From: Haladaptatus sp. R4
GTDB lineage: Archaea > Halobacteriota > Halobacteria > Halobacteriales > Haladaptataceae
Reading direction: 5' to 3'
DNA length: 64,000 nt
Assembly: GCF_001625445.1 (NCBI RefSeq)
Contig: NZ_LWHG01000021.1
Coordinates: 682,001-746,000 of the forward strand
The position numbers and the translations under genes were made by a program. This document shows positions 37,112 through 46,641 of the stretch, in pieces (the first letter of the stretch is position 1; each line of letters opens with the position of its first letter). The notes under the pieces were generated by a model. It saw only the letters and a program-made list of their open reading frames with translations. It was not told the origin of the DNA and made no database searches.

Positions 37112-37978
37112 ATGCTGGATTTGGCGGTTGCGTACCGACAGGAGACGTTCGAGCGAATCCGCGAACCGCTCGCGGAGCGGGGGATTCGAGTTCGACACGT
37201 TCGGAGCGAGCAACGGACGTTCGACCTCGAATCCCCGCCGTGGACGCCCGACGAGTTCGACGTGGGATTCGTCTATCCGTCACGGATGATGGAGGGCGGC
37301 GTGGTCGATGGGTTGCTCTCGGTCCCGTGGGTGAACGGCCGCGAGGCGGTCCTCACCTCCCGAAACAAGGGCGGCGTCATCGCGCGACTCGGAAGGGCGG
37401 GAATTCCCGTCCCGAAGACGGTCGTGGTCTCGAATCCCGTCGATGAGGGAGACCTCCGCGACGTCTTCGGGCGGTTCGATTCGCCGGTCGTGGTGAAACC
37501 CAACTCGACGACGCGCGGGACGGGCATCGCAAAAGTGGACGACTTGGACTCGTTCCTCGGAGTGATCGATTACCTGAATCTCGTTCACGACTACCGGGCG
37601 ACGGGAGACAAATCGTTTCTCGTGCAGGAGTATCTCCCGAACGCCGTCGATTATCGGGCGATGATCGTCGATGGGGAGTACGTCGGCGCCGTCGAGCGCC
37701 GACTCCCGGAGGAGGCGCTGGATGCCGGACGCTGGAAACACAACGTCCACCGAGGGGCACAAGCACGTGGCGTCTCCCTACCGGACGAGTATCGTGAGAT
37801 CGCTGAACAGGCGGCGGAGACGCTCGGAATTCGGTTCTGTGGTGTCGATTTGCTCGCCCTCGACGACCGTGTCGTCGTCAACGAGACGAACGCACGACCG
37901 ACGATAGACGAAGAAACGAAGTACGAAAATGGGTTGTACGACCGCCTCGCCGAACTCGTCCGAACTACTCGACGCTGA
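37112..37978 (+). CDS. RimK-family ATP-grasp ligase
   Basis: The 288-residue protein has an N-terminal pre-ATP-grasp domain (MLDLAVAYRQETFERIREPL), the ATP-grasp middle (SRNKGGVIARLGRAGIPVPK, PVVVKPNSTTRGTGIAKVDD, FLVQEYLPNAVDYRAMIVDG) and the metal-binding end (VDLLALDDRVVVNETNARPT). This is the RimK/LysX/MptN layout, joining an amino acid, often glutamate, to a carboxyl group. The substrate is unknown; ribosomal protein S6, cofactors or amino-group carriers are options. I start at 37112, since an upstream extension in the same frame overlaps the ASCH gene. Its end overlaps the convergent Hsp20 gene by 14 bases. Confidence 0.88.
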   Translation: MLDLAVAYRQETFERIREPLAERGIRVRHVRSEQRTFDLESPPWTPDEFDVGFVYPSRMMEGGVVDGLLSVPWVNGREAVLTSRNKGGVIARLGRAGIPVPKTVVVSNPVDEGDLRDVFGRFDSPVVVKPNSTTRGTGIAKVDDLDSFLGVIDYLNLVHDYRATGDKSFLVQEYLPNAVDYRAMIVDGEYVGAVERRLPEEALDAGRWKHNVHRGAQARGVSLPDEYREIAEQAAETLGIRFCGVDLLALDDRVVVNETNARPTIDEETKYENGLYDRLAELVRTTRR

Positions 37979-38354
37979 TGTTCGCGGATTCGTCGGTTTT
38001 CTCGAACGTGACTTCGAGGACGCCGTTGTTGTAGGTTGCTTTTGCGGAGCTCTCGTCTACGCGCGCCGGGAGCGAGATTCGCTCGTCGTACTCGCGGTGG
38101 TCGCTGACGGCGCTGATGGTCATCGCTTCGCCGTCGCATTTGAGGTTGATGTCGTCTTTCTCGACGCCGGGCAGGTCCGCGATGACGCGGACCAACTCTT
38201 CGTCCTCGTGGATATCGACGTGCGTGTCGGCACCGAACCCGGTCGTCCCGGTGTCGACTTGCATATCGACGTTGCCGCCCATCATATCGTTCATCATGCG
38301 CTCGATTTCGCGGAAGAGGTCGTCGAAGGGGTCGTCGCGATCGTCTCGTCGCAT
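37965..38354 (-). CDS. Hsp20/alpha-crystallin small heat shock protein
   Basis: The 129-residue protein has an N-terminal arm rich in Met, Asp and Arg (FDDLFREIERMMNDMMGG), an alpha-crystallin domain (VRVIADLPGVEKDDINLKCD, ISLPARVDESSAKATYNNGV, LEVTFEK) and a closing I-S-V tail that fits the I-x-I/V assembly motif. It is a cytoplasmic holdase forming oligomers. The ATG at 38354 is the natural start. No operon partner; it converges with the RimK-like gene. Confidence 0.94.
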   Translation of the reverse strand: MRRDDRDDPFDDLFREIERMMNDMMGGNVDMQVDTGTTGFGADTHVDIHEDEELVRVIADLPGVEKDDINLKCDGEAMTISAVSDHREYDERISLPARVDESSAKATYNNGVLEVTFEKTDESANISVE

Positions 38355-38500
38355 ACCTGAGGGTAAGTCCCTCCCGGGGAAAAGGTTTTGGACAGCCGTC
38401 AGACGTGCCGTTTTCCGGACGACAGAATCACGGCGAGGAGTCCCCGGTTTGCGGGTACGAGTGCAGTATTCCGAAAAAATCAGCGTCCGTCGAATCTCGA

Positions 38501-38839
38501 TTAGTCGTCCTGGTTCTGCCAGTTGAAGTTCTGAGCGTTCGAGTACGCGGACTGCGAGTTGTCGTTGCTCTGGTAGCTGGCTTGGATCGCGTACGCGTTA
38601 CCGGATTCAGCCTCACCGCTTCCGAGGTTACCGGCGGCCGAGACCGCGTAGTTGTCCTCCTGCGAGTTGGCGTTACCCTGTGCGACATACTGCGTCTGAT
38701 CGACGTTCGAATTCGCATACTGACCGCTGACCTGTACTTGGTTGTCGTCGGCGAGTGCGGCCGCGTTACCCGCGAAGCCGATTGCGAACACACTGGCGAC
38801 CATGCTCATGACGAGCAGGATTTTGAGTGACTTTCTCAT
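38501..38839 (-). CDS. Secreted Asn/Gln-rich small protein (curlin-like composition)
   Basis: The 112-residue protein starts MRKSLKILLVMSMVASVFAI at 38839, a Sec signal peptide ending near AGNAAALA. The frame continues upstream to 38917, but that would bury the signal. The mature part is rich in Asn, Gln, Ser, Ala and Tyr, with N and Q recurring every few residues (DDNQVQVSGQYANSNVDQTQ, NSQSAYSNAQNFNWQNQDD), resembling amyloid curli subunits without an exact repeat. No cysteine, no basic residues after the signal. It may form extracellular fibres; family unknown. Confidence 0.75.
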   Translation of the reverse strand: MRKSLKILLVMSMVASVFAIGFAGNAAALADDNQVQVSGQYANSNVDQTQYVAQGNANSQEDNYAVSAAGNLGSGEAESGNAYAIQASYQSNDNSQSAYSNAQNFNWQNQDD

Positions 38840-39263
38840 TGTTTTCTCTCCGGGCGGGAGAGACCGTTTCTGGACAGCGTCTGACCGCTCTGCCGTCCAA
38901 CCCACCCGTTTCACCACATCGGGGAGATGGTAAATGAACGCCGGGTATCGTTGAGTCCGTTCGCATCTTTTTCGAAGCGCTGAATTCGGGACTAATCGCC
39001 GGTAACGAAGAAAATCAGTGACGGGAGCGCCGAGCGTAACTCCATTCGCATCGGAATCATTCGTTCGACTCCGTTCGTAAACGGTCGAACCGGCCGATAC
39101 CGAACGGCAATTTCGAATTCGATTGAGTCATGATATCGAGGCACACGATGGTAGCCACTACGTACTGGCGACGCACAGCGGCGGTATCCGCGTTACTCGG
39201 TTCGCCGGATGGGAGAGCGTACTACTCGTGTCTTCGAAAAAAGTCGAAGTCGAAAGAGTCGGT
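38840..39263. other. Gap between the Asn/Gln-rich gene and GAPDH
   Basis: This 424-base gap lies upstream of the secreted-protein gene and downstream of GAPDH, both on the minus strand, so it should hold the promoter of the former. ORFs across it are not supported by homology or start context. I see no tRNA or long repeat. Confidence 0.5.
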
Positions 39264-40277
39264 TTAGAAGCCGATTCCGAGCGCGTCGTTGGTGGTCTCG
39301 ATGCTCTCTTCGGCGTCCGCCGTATTCGTCACCGCCCGAATCGCGTCCACGTTCTCCGGCACGACGTCGCTCTCCTGGTGGATGGCTTGGAAGAGATAGA
39401 GATCGTTGCCTTCCATGGAGACGGACTCGCCCCAGACGCAGTTCTCCCAGAAGTCGCCGCGCGGGCGGCCCCTGTCCATGGCGTACTCCTTGAGCTTTCC
39501 AGCGCCGTCGATGTCCATGTGTTCGGGGACGACGAACAGCCGCGACTGGCTTTCGAGCAGTTCGCGCACGTCCCGGGCGTCGGGTTCGGATTCGAGCGAG
39601 ACGTTGATGCTGTGCATGTGCATCAGCGTCGCCGGAACCTTCAGTCCGAGCGTATCGATGGCGAGGTCCGGGAAGATCGTTTTCACGTCCGGACCGTGGT
39701 GGGACGGCAGCGACACCGGATTCGGGACGATGTCGTTGATGGGACCGCGACCGGTCTGGGCCGGGTCGCCACCGCGACGGACGAGGGTCGCCCGAACCTT
39801 CTCGACGCCGTACTCCTCGCGGAGCGGGGCGACGAGCCGGGAGAGACCGGTCGTGTTGCACGACACGACGCGGACGTGCTGTGCGCCGATCGATTCGTCG
39901 TAGTTGGCGCGGGCGTTGAAGCTCGTCTCGCCGACGCTCGCGTCCTCGCCGCCCTGATACAGCGCGGGCGTGTCGTACTCGTCGTACAGCGATTTGTTCT
40001 CCGCGCCGATACCAGATGGGCAAGCGTCCACGACGACGTCGGCCGCTTCGACCATCTCGTCCACCATTCCCGCGAGTTCGATACCCGCGTCGTCGAACTG
40101 GTCCGCCCGCTCTTCGATCGCGGCGTAGAGCGGATAACCCTTCTCGACGGCACTTTCGGCCTCGAAATTGGGCCGGGTCTTCGCGACACCGACGATTTCC
40201 ATGTCCGGTTGTGCGCGGACGGCGTCAGCGACTCGCTTCCCGATAGTCCCGTACCCGTTAATGCCGACCTGTAGCAT
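39264..40277 (-). CDS. gap: Type II glyceraldehyde-3-phosphate dehydrogenase
   Basis: The 337-residue enzyme begins [20 protein letters not shown] (the NAD(P)-binding Rossmann motif), has the active-site cysteine in SCNTTGL (Cys140), and the archaeal segment [20 protein letters not shown]. Type II GAPDH oxidises glyceraldehyde-3-phosphate or runs in reverse for gluconeogenesis; in haloarchaea the latter is usual. The ATG at 40277 is followed immediately by the cofactor motif, and longer readings are not family-like. Confidence 0.96.
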   Translation of the reverse strand: MLQVGINGYGTIGKRVADAVRAQPDMEIVGVAKTRPNFEAESAVEKGYPLYAAIEERADQFDDAGIELAGMVDEMVEAADVVVDACPSGIGAENKSLYDEYDTPALYQGGEDASVGETSFNARANYDESIGAQHVRVVSCNTTGLSRLVAPLREEYGVEKVRATLVRRGGDPAQTGRGPINDIVPNPVSLPSHHGPDVKTIFPDLAIDTLGLKVPATLMHMHSINVSLESEPDARDVRELLESQSRLFVVPEHMDIDGAGKLKEYAMDRGRPRGDFWENCVWGESVSMEGNDLYLFQAIHQESDVVPENVDAIRAVTNTADAEESIETTNDALGIGF

Positions 40278-40448
40278 GTACGTGGGCCTGCTACCCCCGC
40301 CATTAAAACCGTTTCGAGCGAATCCGGGCAGAACACAACTCGAAAGTGAGTAATTCGGCGGTTTCGAGGTCGTCGATATCGGGACGAAATCCCGACCCAA
40401 ACGCCACGAAAGGGAACACCTAACCGCTCCCGAACGCAACCGCCATTT

Positions 40449-41393
40449 ATGAGTCTGGACGACGCCGCGAAGACCGCCGTCGAGCAGTGTATGGCACTCG
40501 AAGCCGACGAGTCGTGTGCGATAATCACCGACGACAAGCGCTGGGACATCGGCAAGGCGCTGTACGACACCGCCAGCGAGATCAGCGACGACGTGACGAT
40601 CACCCGCTATCCCGTCGGAAACCAGCACGGCGAGGAGCCACCGGCCGCCGTCGCCGCCGCGATGGCCGCCGCCGACGTCGTCCTCGCGCCGACGACGAAG
40701 AGTTTGAGCCACACCCGCGCACGCGGAAACGCGAACGACGAGGGGGCACGCATCGCCACCCTCCCCGGCATCACACAAAAAGTGATGGTGACGGGTCTCG
40801 CCGCCGACTACGAGAACATCGACGAGCACTGCAAGGACGTGCTCGCGCAGGTCGAGGACGCGGAGGAGATTCGCGTCACGACCGAGAAGGGGACGGACAT
40901 CACCTTCGAACCCGGCGACCGCGAGTGGTACGACGACACCGGCCTCTGTCACGAACCCGGCGACTTCACCAACCTTCCCGCGGGCGAGGTGTTCGTCAGC
41001 CCCGAGAACGTGAACGGCAAGTACGTCGTGGACGGCACCATGCGCCCGCACGGCCTCCTCGAAGACGGCCAGACACTCGAATTCGAAGTCGAAGACGGCT
41101 ACGTCACGAGTATCAGCGACGACGAAATCCGCGAGCAGGTCGAGACGGGAGCGGAGGAAGTCGGACAGGACGCCTACAACCTCGCCGAACTCGGCATCGG
41201 CACCAACGTCGCGGTCACCGAACTCGTCGGCTCCGTCCTCCTCGACGAGAAGGCGGGCGGCACGGTCCACATCGCCATCGGCGACGACGCGGGCATCGGC
41301 GGCGACACGGACGCTCCGCTCCACCTCGACGGCATCATTCGTGAGCCGACGGTCTACGCGGACGGCGAGGAAGTCGAACTGCCACAGCCATAA
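40449..41393 (+). CDS. M29-like aminopeptidase
   Basis: The 314-residue protein resembles thermophilic M29 aminopeptidases: N-terminal half with [20 protein letters not shown] and [21 protein letters not shown]-terminal half with [33 protein letters not shown] (the ligand region) and [20 protein letters not shown] with His and acidic ligands. Members bind metal ions and remove N-terminal residues. Some relatives (NicX-like) are dioxygenases, so exact chemistry is unproven. Divergent from GAPDH; the CHY gene follows 13 bases later, probably co-transcribed. Confidence 0.85.
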   Translation: MSLDDAAKTAVEQCMALEADESCAIITDDKRWDIGKALYDTASEISDDVTITRYPVGNQHGEEPPAAVAAAMAAADVVLAPTTKSLSHTRARGNANDEGARIATLPGITQKVMVTGLAADYENIDEHCKDVLAQVEDAEEIRVTTEKGTDITFEPGDREWYDDTGLCHEPGDFTNLPAGEVFVSPENVNGKYVVDGTMRPHGLLEDGQTLEFEVEDGYVTSISDDEIREQVETGAEEVGQDAYNLAELGIGTNVAVTELVGSVLLDEKAGGTVHIAIGDDAGIGGDTDAPLHLDGIIREPTVYADGEEVELPQP

Positions 41394-41406
41394 AATCGAC
41401 CAGCAG

Positions 41407-41739
41407 ATGCGAACCATCCACGGAATCGACGTCCACGGCGTCGATGTAGACGCCGAAACGCGCTGTGCCCACTACGACACGGAGCGTGACGTGATCGCAA
41501 TTCGGTTCCCGTGCTGTGACGAGTATTATCCCTGTTTTCGGTGTCACGACGCGGTCGCCGAGCATCCGCGCGAAACGTGGCCGGAAGACGAACGGGACAC
41601 CGAGGCGGTGCTGTGCGGCGTCTGCGGTGCGGAACTGACGATTGCGGAGTATCTCGATTCTGGCTCGCAGTGTCCCGACTGTGACGCCGAATTCAATCCG
41701 GCCTGTGCGAACCACTACGAGTTATACTTCGACGGGTGA
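41407..41739 (+). CDS. CHY-type zinc finger protein
   Basis: This 110-residue protein has the CHY motif ([20 protein letters not shown]) and further Cys/His pairs ([51 protein letters not shown]), giving sites for about three zinc ions. Free-standing CHY proteins in microbes have unknown roles; relatives occur in plant and animal ubiquitin ligases such as Pirh2. It starts at MRTIHGIDV (41407); a longer frame has no support. Thirteen bases separate it from the aminopeptidase gene. Confidence 0.92.
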   Translation: MRTIHGIDVHGVDVDAETRCAHYDTERDVIAIRFPCCDEYYPCFRCHDAVAEHPRETWPEDERDTEAVLCGVCGAELTIAEYLDSGSQCPDCDAEFNPACANHYELYFDG

Positions 41740-41742
41740 GGT

Positions 41743-42117
41743 TCACCCGGATTTCGACGGGAGAATTTGGATACCGTCGTTCACGGTGAGGTATATTTCC
41801 GCCGAGGTCGCATCCCAGAACGGACCACCACCCTTCGAAAATCCGGTCGGGAGTTCGACGGTTACGCCGTTGTCCGCACCGATATCGGCGATTCGAATCC
41901 GGTTTCCGGCGGGAACGGTACCCGTTTCCCGACCTCGTTCTCCATCGTCGGCGCGCCAAATCGCGGTGAGCGTCCGGTCCATCCCGTCGTAGTTCGTGAC
42001 GAACAGCGGAATCGTGACTTCGTTTTCCCCGCCGACGAACTCGCTACAACCGGAGACGCCGAGCGACAGCGTCACGGCACCGACACCGATTTTCCCGACG
42101 AACCTCCGCCGTCTCAT
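41743..42117 (-). CDS. Tat-exported lipoprotein of unknown function
   Basis: From 42117 the protein reads MRRRRFVGKIGVGAVTLSLG then VSGCSE: a twin-arginine-like start, a hydrophobic core and a lipobox cysteine (near residue 23), typical of haloarchaeal Tat lipoproteins. The roughly 100-residue mature part is beta-rich (EVTIPLFVTNYDGMDRTLTA, GNRIRIADIGADNGVTVELP). A longer start at 42183 would put a long polar stretch ahead of the signal. It converges with the CHY gene. Function unknown. Confidence 0.8.
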   Translation of the reverse strand: MRRRRFVGKIGVGAVTLSLGVSGCSEFVGGENEVTIPLFVTNYDGMDRTLTAIWRADDGERGRETGTVPAGNRIRIADIGADNGVTVELPTGFSKGGGPFWDATSAEIYLTVNDGIQILPSKSG

Positions 42118-42216
42118 TTCGACTCTACGAGTACGGCCGGATTCCATGAGTGTTCCGTTTGCCGTCCTCTCCCACAACTCCACGCACTTTTACGGCCTGA
42201 CTTCCTACACCGCTCC

Positions 42217-42867
42217 ATGAGCGATACAGCGGAACGTGTGGCAGTCGTCTGCCCATCCTGTTCCCCCGATTTGGAGACGGTTCACGAAGTCCTCAAGCCG
42301 GGTGGACAGGCGACGGTGCGATGTACCGAGTGCGACCACGTCCACAAGACGAAAATCGAGGAGGAGAAGACCAAGGAAATCGACGTCGTCGTCTCGCAGG
42401 AAGGCGAGTCGTTCACCGCGAAGGCGGACGTTCCCGTCGAGGAGACGCTGGCGGTCGGCGAGGAGTTCGTCCTCGAAACCGACGAGGCCATCTTCGTCGT
42501 CCGAATCACCAGCCTCGAACAGGAGGACGACCGCCGCGTCGAGGAGTCGGTGGCCCCCGACGTCGAAACCATCTGGACGCGCGCCGTGGACAACGTGAGC
42601 GTCAACGTCACGATTCACCCCAACGACGGCCGACGGGACAACTCCCGAAGTGTCAAGGTGAACATTCCGGGAGATTACGAGTTCGTCGTCGGCGAACGGG
42701 AAGAACTCGCGAAGGAGGAGTTCACCATCGACGGCATCCTCGTCACGGACGACGCGTCGGGCTACGACCACGACCGACTGGACTTCGACGGCGACGCCGT
42801 CCTTGCCAAGGACGTGAAACGAATCTACGCCGAGGACGAGGGTTCGACGGCGTGGTCCGCGTGGTAA
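42217..42867 (+). CDS. HVO_0476-family zinc finger protein
   Basis: The 216-residue protein has an N-terminal Cys4 ribbon (CPSC at 12-15 and CTEC near 36-39) and a beta-rich, acidic remainder (SQEGESFTAKADVPVEETLA, AVDNVSVNVTIHPNDGRRDN, FVVGEREELAKEEFTIDGIL). This matches a protein family named for Haloferax HVO_0476. Its role is unknown; the ribbon suggests nucleic acid or protein binding. The ATG at 42217 is placed just before the ribbon. A T tract follows the stop. Confidence 0.87.
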   Translation: MSDTAERVAVVCPSCSPDLETVHEVLKPGGQATVRCTECDHVHKTKIEEEKTKEIDVVVSQEGESFTAKADVPVEETLAVGEEFVLETDEAIFVVRITSLEQEDDRRVEESVAPDVETIWTRAVDNVSVNVTIHPNDGRRDNSRSVKVNIPGDYEFVVGEREELAKEEFTIDGILVTDDASGYDHDRLDFDGDAVLAKDVKRIYAEDEGSTAWSAW

Positions 42868-42897
42868 GTGGACGGGCAGAAACTTCCGACACGTAGC

Positions 42898-42903
42898 TTT
42901 TTT
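42898..42903 (+). terminator. T-tract terminator after the HVO_0476-like gene
   Basis: Six T residues lie 31 bases after the TAA stop and 24 bases before the next ATG, the usual form of a haloarchaeal terminator. Position and composition only. Confidence 0.4.
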
Positions 42904-42926
42904 CGACTCGCCATCGTCGGTTCTGC

Positions 42927-43838
42927 ATGGACTATCGCGAGTTGTGTTTGCTGTGGGCCGCCCGCGAGACGGGCATCATCGAGGCCGTCATGTTCCACGC
43001 TGGAACGCCGGTCGAAGTCGCCGCGGAAACGGGCGTCACCGAGCGCGCCGCACGAATCACGCTCGCCGCGATGGCCGAACTGGGCTACCTCGAAACGGTC
43101 GATGGCGAATACGAGGCGACCAATCGAGCACTCGGACTGTTCGCCAAGACGGACGTGCGTTCCATCGGTCGTATGCCCCACTACATGGACTGTCTGGAGG
43201 GGTGGCTCGCGCTCCCGGAGACAATGCTGACTGGAGACTCGCCCGACCCGTCCGAGGAATGGACGGCCAACTTCATGGGCGCGATGGCGACCATCGACGA
43301 GACGACGGTCCGCACCTGCGTCACGGAAGCCGTTCACGAGAACCCCCACGCGGAGCGCGTCCTCGACATCGGCGGCGGGCCGGGTGAGTTCTCGAAGGAG
43401 TTCGCCCGTCGTGGCTTCGACGTGACGCTGTTGGACCGACCAGACGTCATCGAGGCCGACCGCAAGTTCCTCGAACACGAACCCGTCGAACTCGTCCCCG
43501 GCGATGCGACCGACGACCTTCCGACCGGATTCGACCTCGCGTTCTGCTCGCGGGTCGCCCACGCGTTCGGCCCGGACGAGAACCGGACGCTTCTCGAAAA
43601 CGCGTTCGATGCGCTTTCCCCCGGCGGCGTGGCGGTCTTCACCGACAAGGTCCGAGGGTGGGCCGACGACGCGGCGCTGTTCGGGGCGCACATGCTCGCG
43701 GTGACCGAGAACGGCGATACCTACGACGAGACTCAGTTCCGGGAGTGGTTCGAGGGCGCTGGCTTCGAATCCGTCGACGTGCGCGACATCCCGGGCACGC
43801 AACAGCAAGCAATTATCGGACACAGGCCGCGCCATTGA
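42927..43838 (+). CDS. SAM-dependent methyltransferase with N-terminal winged helix
   Basis: The 303-residue protein has an N-terminal dimerisation/winged-helix domain (LCLLWAARETGIIEAVMFHA, VAAETGVTERAARITLAAMA) and a class I methyltransferase domain with motif I VLDIGGGPGEFSKEFARRG (near 143-161) and the acidic strand-2 end LLDRPDV. This is the layout of small-molecule O-methyltransferases. The substrate is unknown. The next gene, PCMT, begins 25 bases after this stop, suggesting an operon of two methyltransferases. Confidence 0.9.
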   Translation: MDYRELCLLWAARETGIIEAVMFHAGTPVEVAAETGVTERAARITLAAMAELGYLETVDGEYEATNRALGLFAKTDVRSIGRMPHYMDCLEGWLALPETMLTGDSPDPSEEWTANFMGAMATIDETTVRTCVTEAVHENPHAERVLDIGGGPGEFSKEFARRGFDVTLLDRPDVIEADRKFLEHEPVELVPGDATDDLPTGFDLAFCSRVAHAFGPDENRTLLENAFDALSPGGVAVFTDKVRGWADDAALFGAHMLAVTENGDTYDETQFREWFEGAGFESVDVRDIPGTQQQAIIGHRPRH

Positions 43839-43863
43839 AGAACGTCGGAACCCAAGCCGAACC

Positions 43864-44628
43864 ATGGAACCGTCGGCGCTGCGCGACGATATGGTCGCCA
43901 GCCTCGAACACGAGATGAAAGGACTCGTTCGGAGCGAGTACATCGGTCTCGCACTTCGGACAGTCCCCCGCCACGAGTTCGTCCCCCTCGAAGCACACGA
44001 AGGTGCCTACACCGACCAGTCGTTCGACCACCGAGGGACGAAAATACTGTCGCCGAGCACCGTCGCCCAACTGCTGGAAGCCCTCGACGTTCGGGAGACC
44101 GATTCCGTTCTCGTCGTCGGCGCTGGCGTCGGCTACACGTCCGCCGTGCTCGCTGAAATCGTGGGCGAGGAGAACGTCCACGCGGTCGATATCACGCGAA
44201 CCATCGTCTACGAGGCTCGGCAGAACCTCGCGTCCGCGGGCTACGACGGTGTCTTCGTGGACTGCCGCGACGGTGCGGACGGACTCCCCGAGTACGCACC
44301 GTTCGACCGAATCGTCGTGGAAGCGGCGTCCATCCGACCGCCGCACGCCCTCGTCGAACAACTGACGCCCGACGGCCGGTTGGTCGTCCCGTTGGGCGGC
44401 GGCACACAGCGGTTGGCCGCCGTCGAGCGCACCCGTGATGGAACCTCCGAAGTCGCGGATGAGTTCGGCACCGTCGCGTTTTCGCCGCTCCTCGTGGACG
44501 GCGAACAGGCCGATACCGTCGAACGGAACCGAACCGACCGCGAGGACCGCGAGTTCGCGGAACGCCACTTTCAGACCCGTCGCGGCTGGGAACACGAGTG
44601 GATCGACTGGGACGGCGACGGATTGTAG
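43864..44628 (+). CDS. pcm: Protein-L-isoaspartate O-methyltransferase
   Basis: The 254-residue enzyme repairs isoaspartyl residues in aged proteins using SAM. Family landmarks: VPRHEFVPLEAHEGAYTDQS, the substrate loop RGTKILSPSTVAQLLEAL (near 58-75), motif I VLVVGAGVGYTSAVLAEIVG and the later DGRLVVPLGGG (near 174-184). The C-terminus (HFQTRRGWEHEWIDWDGDGL) is an extension seen in haloarchaeal forms. ATG at 43864 closely follows the upstream methyltransferase gene. Confidence 0.93.
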   Translation: MEPSALRDDMVASLEHEMKGLVRSEYIGLALRTVPRHEFVPLEAHEGAYTDQSFDHRGTKILSPSTVAQLLEALDVRETDSVLVVGAGVGYTSAVLAEIVGEENVHAVDITRTIVYEARQNLASAGYDGVFVDCRDGADGLPEYAPFDRIVVEAASIRPPHALVEQLTPDGRLVVPLGGGTQRLAAVERTRDGTSEVADEFGTVAFSPLLVDGEQADTVERNRTDREDREFAERHFQTRRGWEHEWIDWDGDGL

Positions 44629-44652
44629 CTCCCGAGAAGCGGCGAATATTCG

Positions 44653-45285
44653 TTATTTCACGGCGCGTCGAACCACCGTGAGCCACGCTTCGACGCTCTC
44701 GTCGTTGGACGGTGAGACGTCCTCTCCCTGCGCGTTGACTTCGAACCGTGCAGGGTCGATTTTCACGATTTCCCAACCGTCCTCGAACGCCGTCCGGAGT
44801 TCCTCCTCGCTGATTCGTCGCGGTCCCCACTCTCCGGGTTCCCGGTCGCTGAAACAGAGGATGACGACGTGCCCGTCCGGCCCGACGGCGCTCGCCAGCG
44901 ACGAGACGTACGTTCGTCGGGTTTCGTCGTCGAAGACGTGAAACAGGCCGCAGTCGACGACGACGCCGAACTCGTCCTCGACGCCGTCCAGCGAAAGCGC
45001 GTCCTCGATCCGGAAGTCGATGTCCCCGGCGACGTCACGGGTTTCCGCCTTCGCTTTCGCCTGCTCGATGGCACGGGGGGACGCATCGACTCCGAGAACG
45101 GTGTATCCGCGGTCGGCGAGGAAGAGCGAGTTCTCTCCGGTTCCACAACCGAGGTCGAGAATCGGGCCCTCGAACGGTATTTCGTCCCGCTCGAACAACG
45201 AGCGGATGGCCGACTGCGGGCGACCGATGTCCCACGGTGGTGTTCCGGCGTACGCATCGTCGAATCCGTCTTCGGGGGAACTCAT
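44653..45285 (-). CDS. Class I SAM-dependent methyltransferase (TehB-like)
   Basis: The 210-residue protein reads MSSPEDGFDDAYAGTPPWDI then motif I GPILDLGCGTGENSLFLADR (near 40-59), and contains VLGVDASPRAIEQAKAKAET and VVVDCGLFHVFDDETRRTYV, resembling tellurite-resistance TehB or thiopurine-type methyltransferases. Substrate unknown. The start at 45285 is preferred to an in-frame ATG at 45372, whose extension is Arg/Pro-rich and unlike the family. It converges with pcm. Confidence 0.9.
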   Translation of the reverse strand: MSSPEDGFDDAYAGTPPWDIGRPQSAIRSLFERDEIPFEGPILDLGCGTGENSLFLADRGYTVLGVDASPRAIEQAKAKAETRDVAGDIDFRIEDALSLDGVEDEFGVVVDCGLFHVFDDETRRTYVSSLASAVGPDGHVVILCFSDREPGEWGPRRISEEELRTAFEDGWEIVKIDPARFEVNAQGEDVSPSNDESVEAWLTVVRRAVK

Positions 45286-45334
45286 GACTAGAATCGAGGG
45301 ACGGGAGTTCCATAGGTTTCTAGGCCGTCGCCCG

Positions 45335-46576
45335 TCACTCCGCCCCGGCATCCAACCGCGCGGCGACCGCATCGGAGACGTTCGACAGGTGTGTCGCCCC
45401 CCAGACGGCCACGATGACTCCCCCGACGGTGTCGAACATCAAGTCGAGCATCGTGTTTTCGAGCGAGTACTGCGACAGGACGCTCCCCGTTCCCGTCATC
45501 GTCGCCAACCCGCCGAGTCCGAACTCCAGCAGTTCCCAGAGGACGCCGAACGCGAGCGTGAAGAGGAGGATGAACAGCAGCATGAACTTCCGGGGAAGGT
45601 AGATGGAATCGGCGTGGACGTCGAGCGCCCGCACCGTCGTGTAGCCCGCCGCCGCGACGAGCGAGGAGGAGAGGGTGTGGGTCAACTGGTCCCACAAGCC
45701 GACGGACTCGTACAGACCGACGGTCCCGACCGCGTGCAGAAAGACCGGGACGACGATCCAGAGCGTTAGGCCGGTATCGACTGGCAAGTGGTAATCCCGT
45801 TCGAGCACCGCCGGTAACTCCATCAGCGCGAGCGCGACTGCCGTGTTGACGACGATGCCAACGTTCGCCCGGTACAGGCCGTACGCCAGTACGCCGACGA
45901 GGACCACCTGAAGCGACCGCACCAGCAACCGTTGTTGGTCATCCGAGAGCCATCCGTCCGACGACTGGACGGCCGTCGTCTCCTCCGAGTCGCGTCGCTT
46001 GCCACCATCCCGAAAGCCGAATCGGCGCGAATCGATGTGCCGGAAGTACGTCGCGAACACGATTCCGGCCGCGAGACCGGCGAGGGTCGCGGCGAGCAGC
46101 GACCACATCAGGCTTTGGAGTCCGTGCAAGTCGTGCATACCGAGCGTCCGGTCGGCGACCCACTGGACGACCGCCCACAGACCGGCAATCGCCATGGTCG
46201 TGATGACGACGAACAGGACCGCGAACCACGGGGAGAGTTCGACTTCGGTGAACGCGTCCAATACCACCGCCAGCACCAGCGCAAGTCCCGCGACGGTCAG
46301 AAACGTCGCGACGGAGCGGGGAAGAACCGAACCGAACGGGACACTCGCGAGGGGAATTGCGACGAAACAGAGCGCTTCCCACGGCACCATCGTCGTCGGG
46401 CGGTGGTGCGCTCCGACGGGAATCAGCGCGAATGCGAGGGCGACGAGACCGAGACCAGCCCAGAGGAAATCCCCGCCGAGAACGCTCGCGAGTACGGTGA
46501 TACCGATCATGGCGACGAGAAGCCATGCGGCGAGCGCGTTTCGGGTTCCCCGCTCGATTCCCTCGTTCCGGGACAT
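45335..46576 (-). CDS. YjdF/DUF2238-like polytopic membrane protein
   Basis: The 413-residue protein has ten or more membrane helices. The C-terminal half shows YjdF/DUF2238 features: GLWDQLTHTLSSSLVAAAGY, LAFGVLWELLEFGLGG, and NTMLDLMFDTVGGVIVAVWG. The N-terminal half has several helices (NALAAWLLVAMIGITVLASV) and a central polar loop (GGKRRDSEETTAVQSSDGWL), suggesting an extra module. Start at 46576 (MSRNEGIERG) is preferred to an upstream ATG at 46681 because that extension is polar and unsupported. Function unknown. Confidence 0.82.
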   Translation of the reverse strand: MSRNEGIERGTRNALAAWLLVAMIGITVLASVLGGDFLWAGLGLVALAFALIPVGAHHRPTTMVPWEALCFVAIPLASVPFGSVLPRSVATFLTVAGLALVLAVVLDAFTEVELSPWFAVLFVVITTMAIAGLWAVVQWVADRTLGMHDLHGLQSLMWSLLAATLAGLAAGIVFATYFRHIDSRRFGFRDGGKRRDSEETTAVQSSDGWLSDDQQRLLVRSLQVVLVGVLAYGLYRANVGIVVNTAVALALMELPAVLERDYHLPVDTGLTLWIVVPVFLHAVGTVGLYESVGLWDQLTHTLSSSLVAAAGYTTVRALDVHADSIYLPRKFMLLFILLFTLAFGVLWELLEFGLGGLATMTGTGSVLSQYSLENTMLDLMFDTVGGVIVAVWGATHLSNVSDAVAARLDAGAE

Positions 46577-46641
46577 ACGTCTACTACGACCATCACCAGT
46601 TAAAAACGAAAAGGCCGATAGGGTCGAAACGAGGGACGGAT

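Noticed and set aside
39123-40274. 383-residue plus-strand ORF opposite GAPDH
   Set aside because: It covers a well-supported GAPDH gene on the opposite strand and its composition is that of antisense reading.
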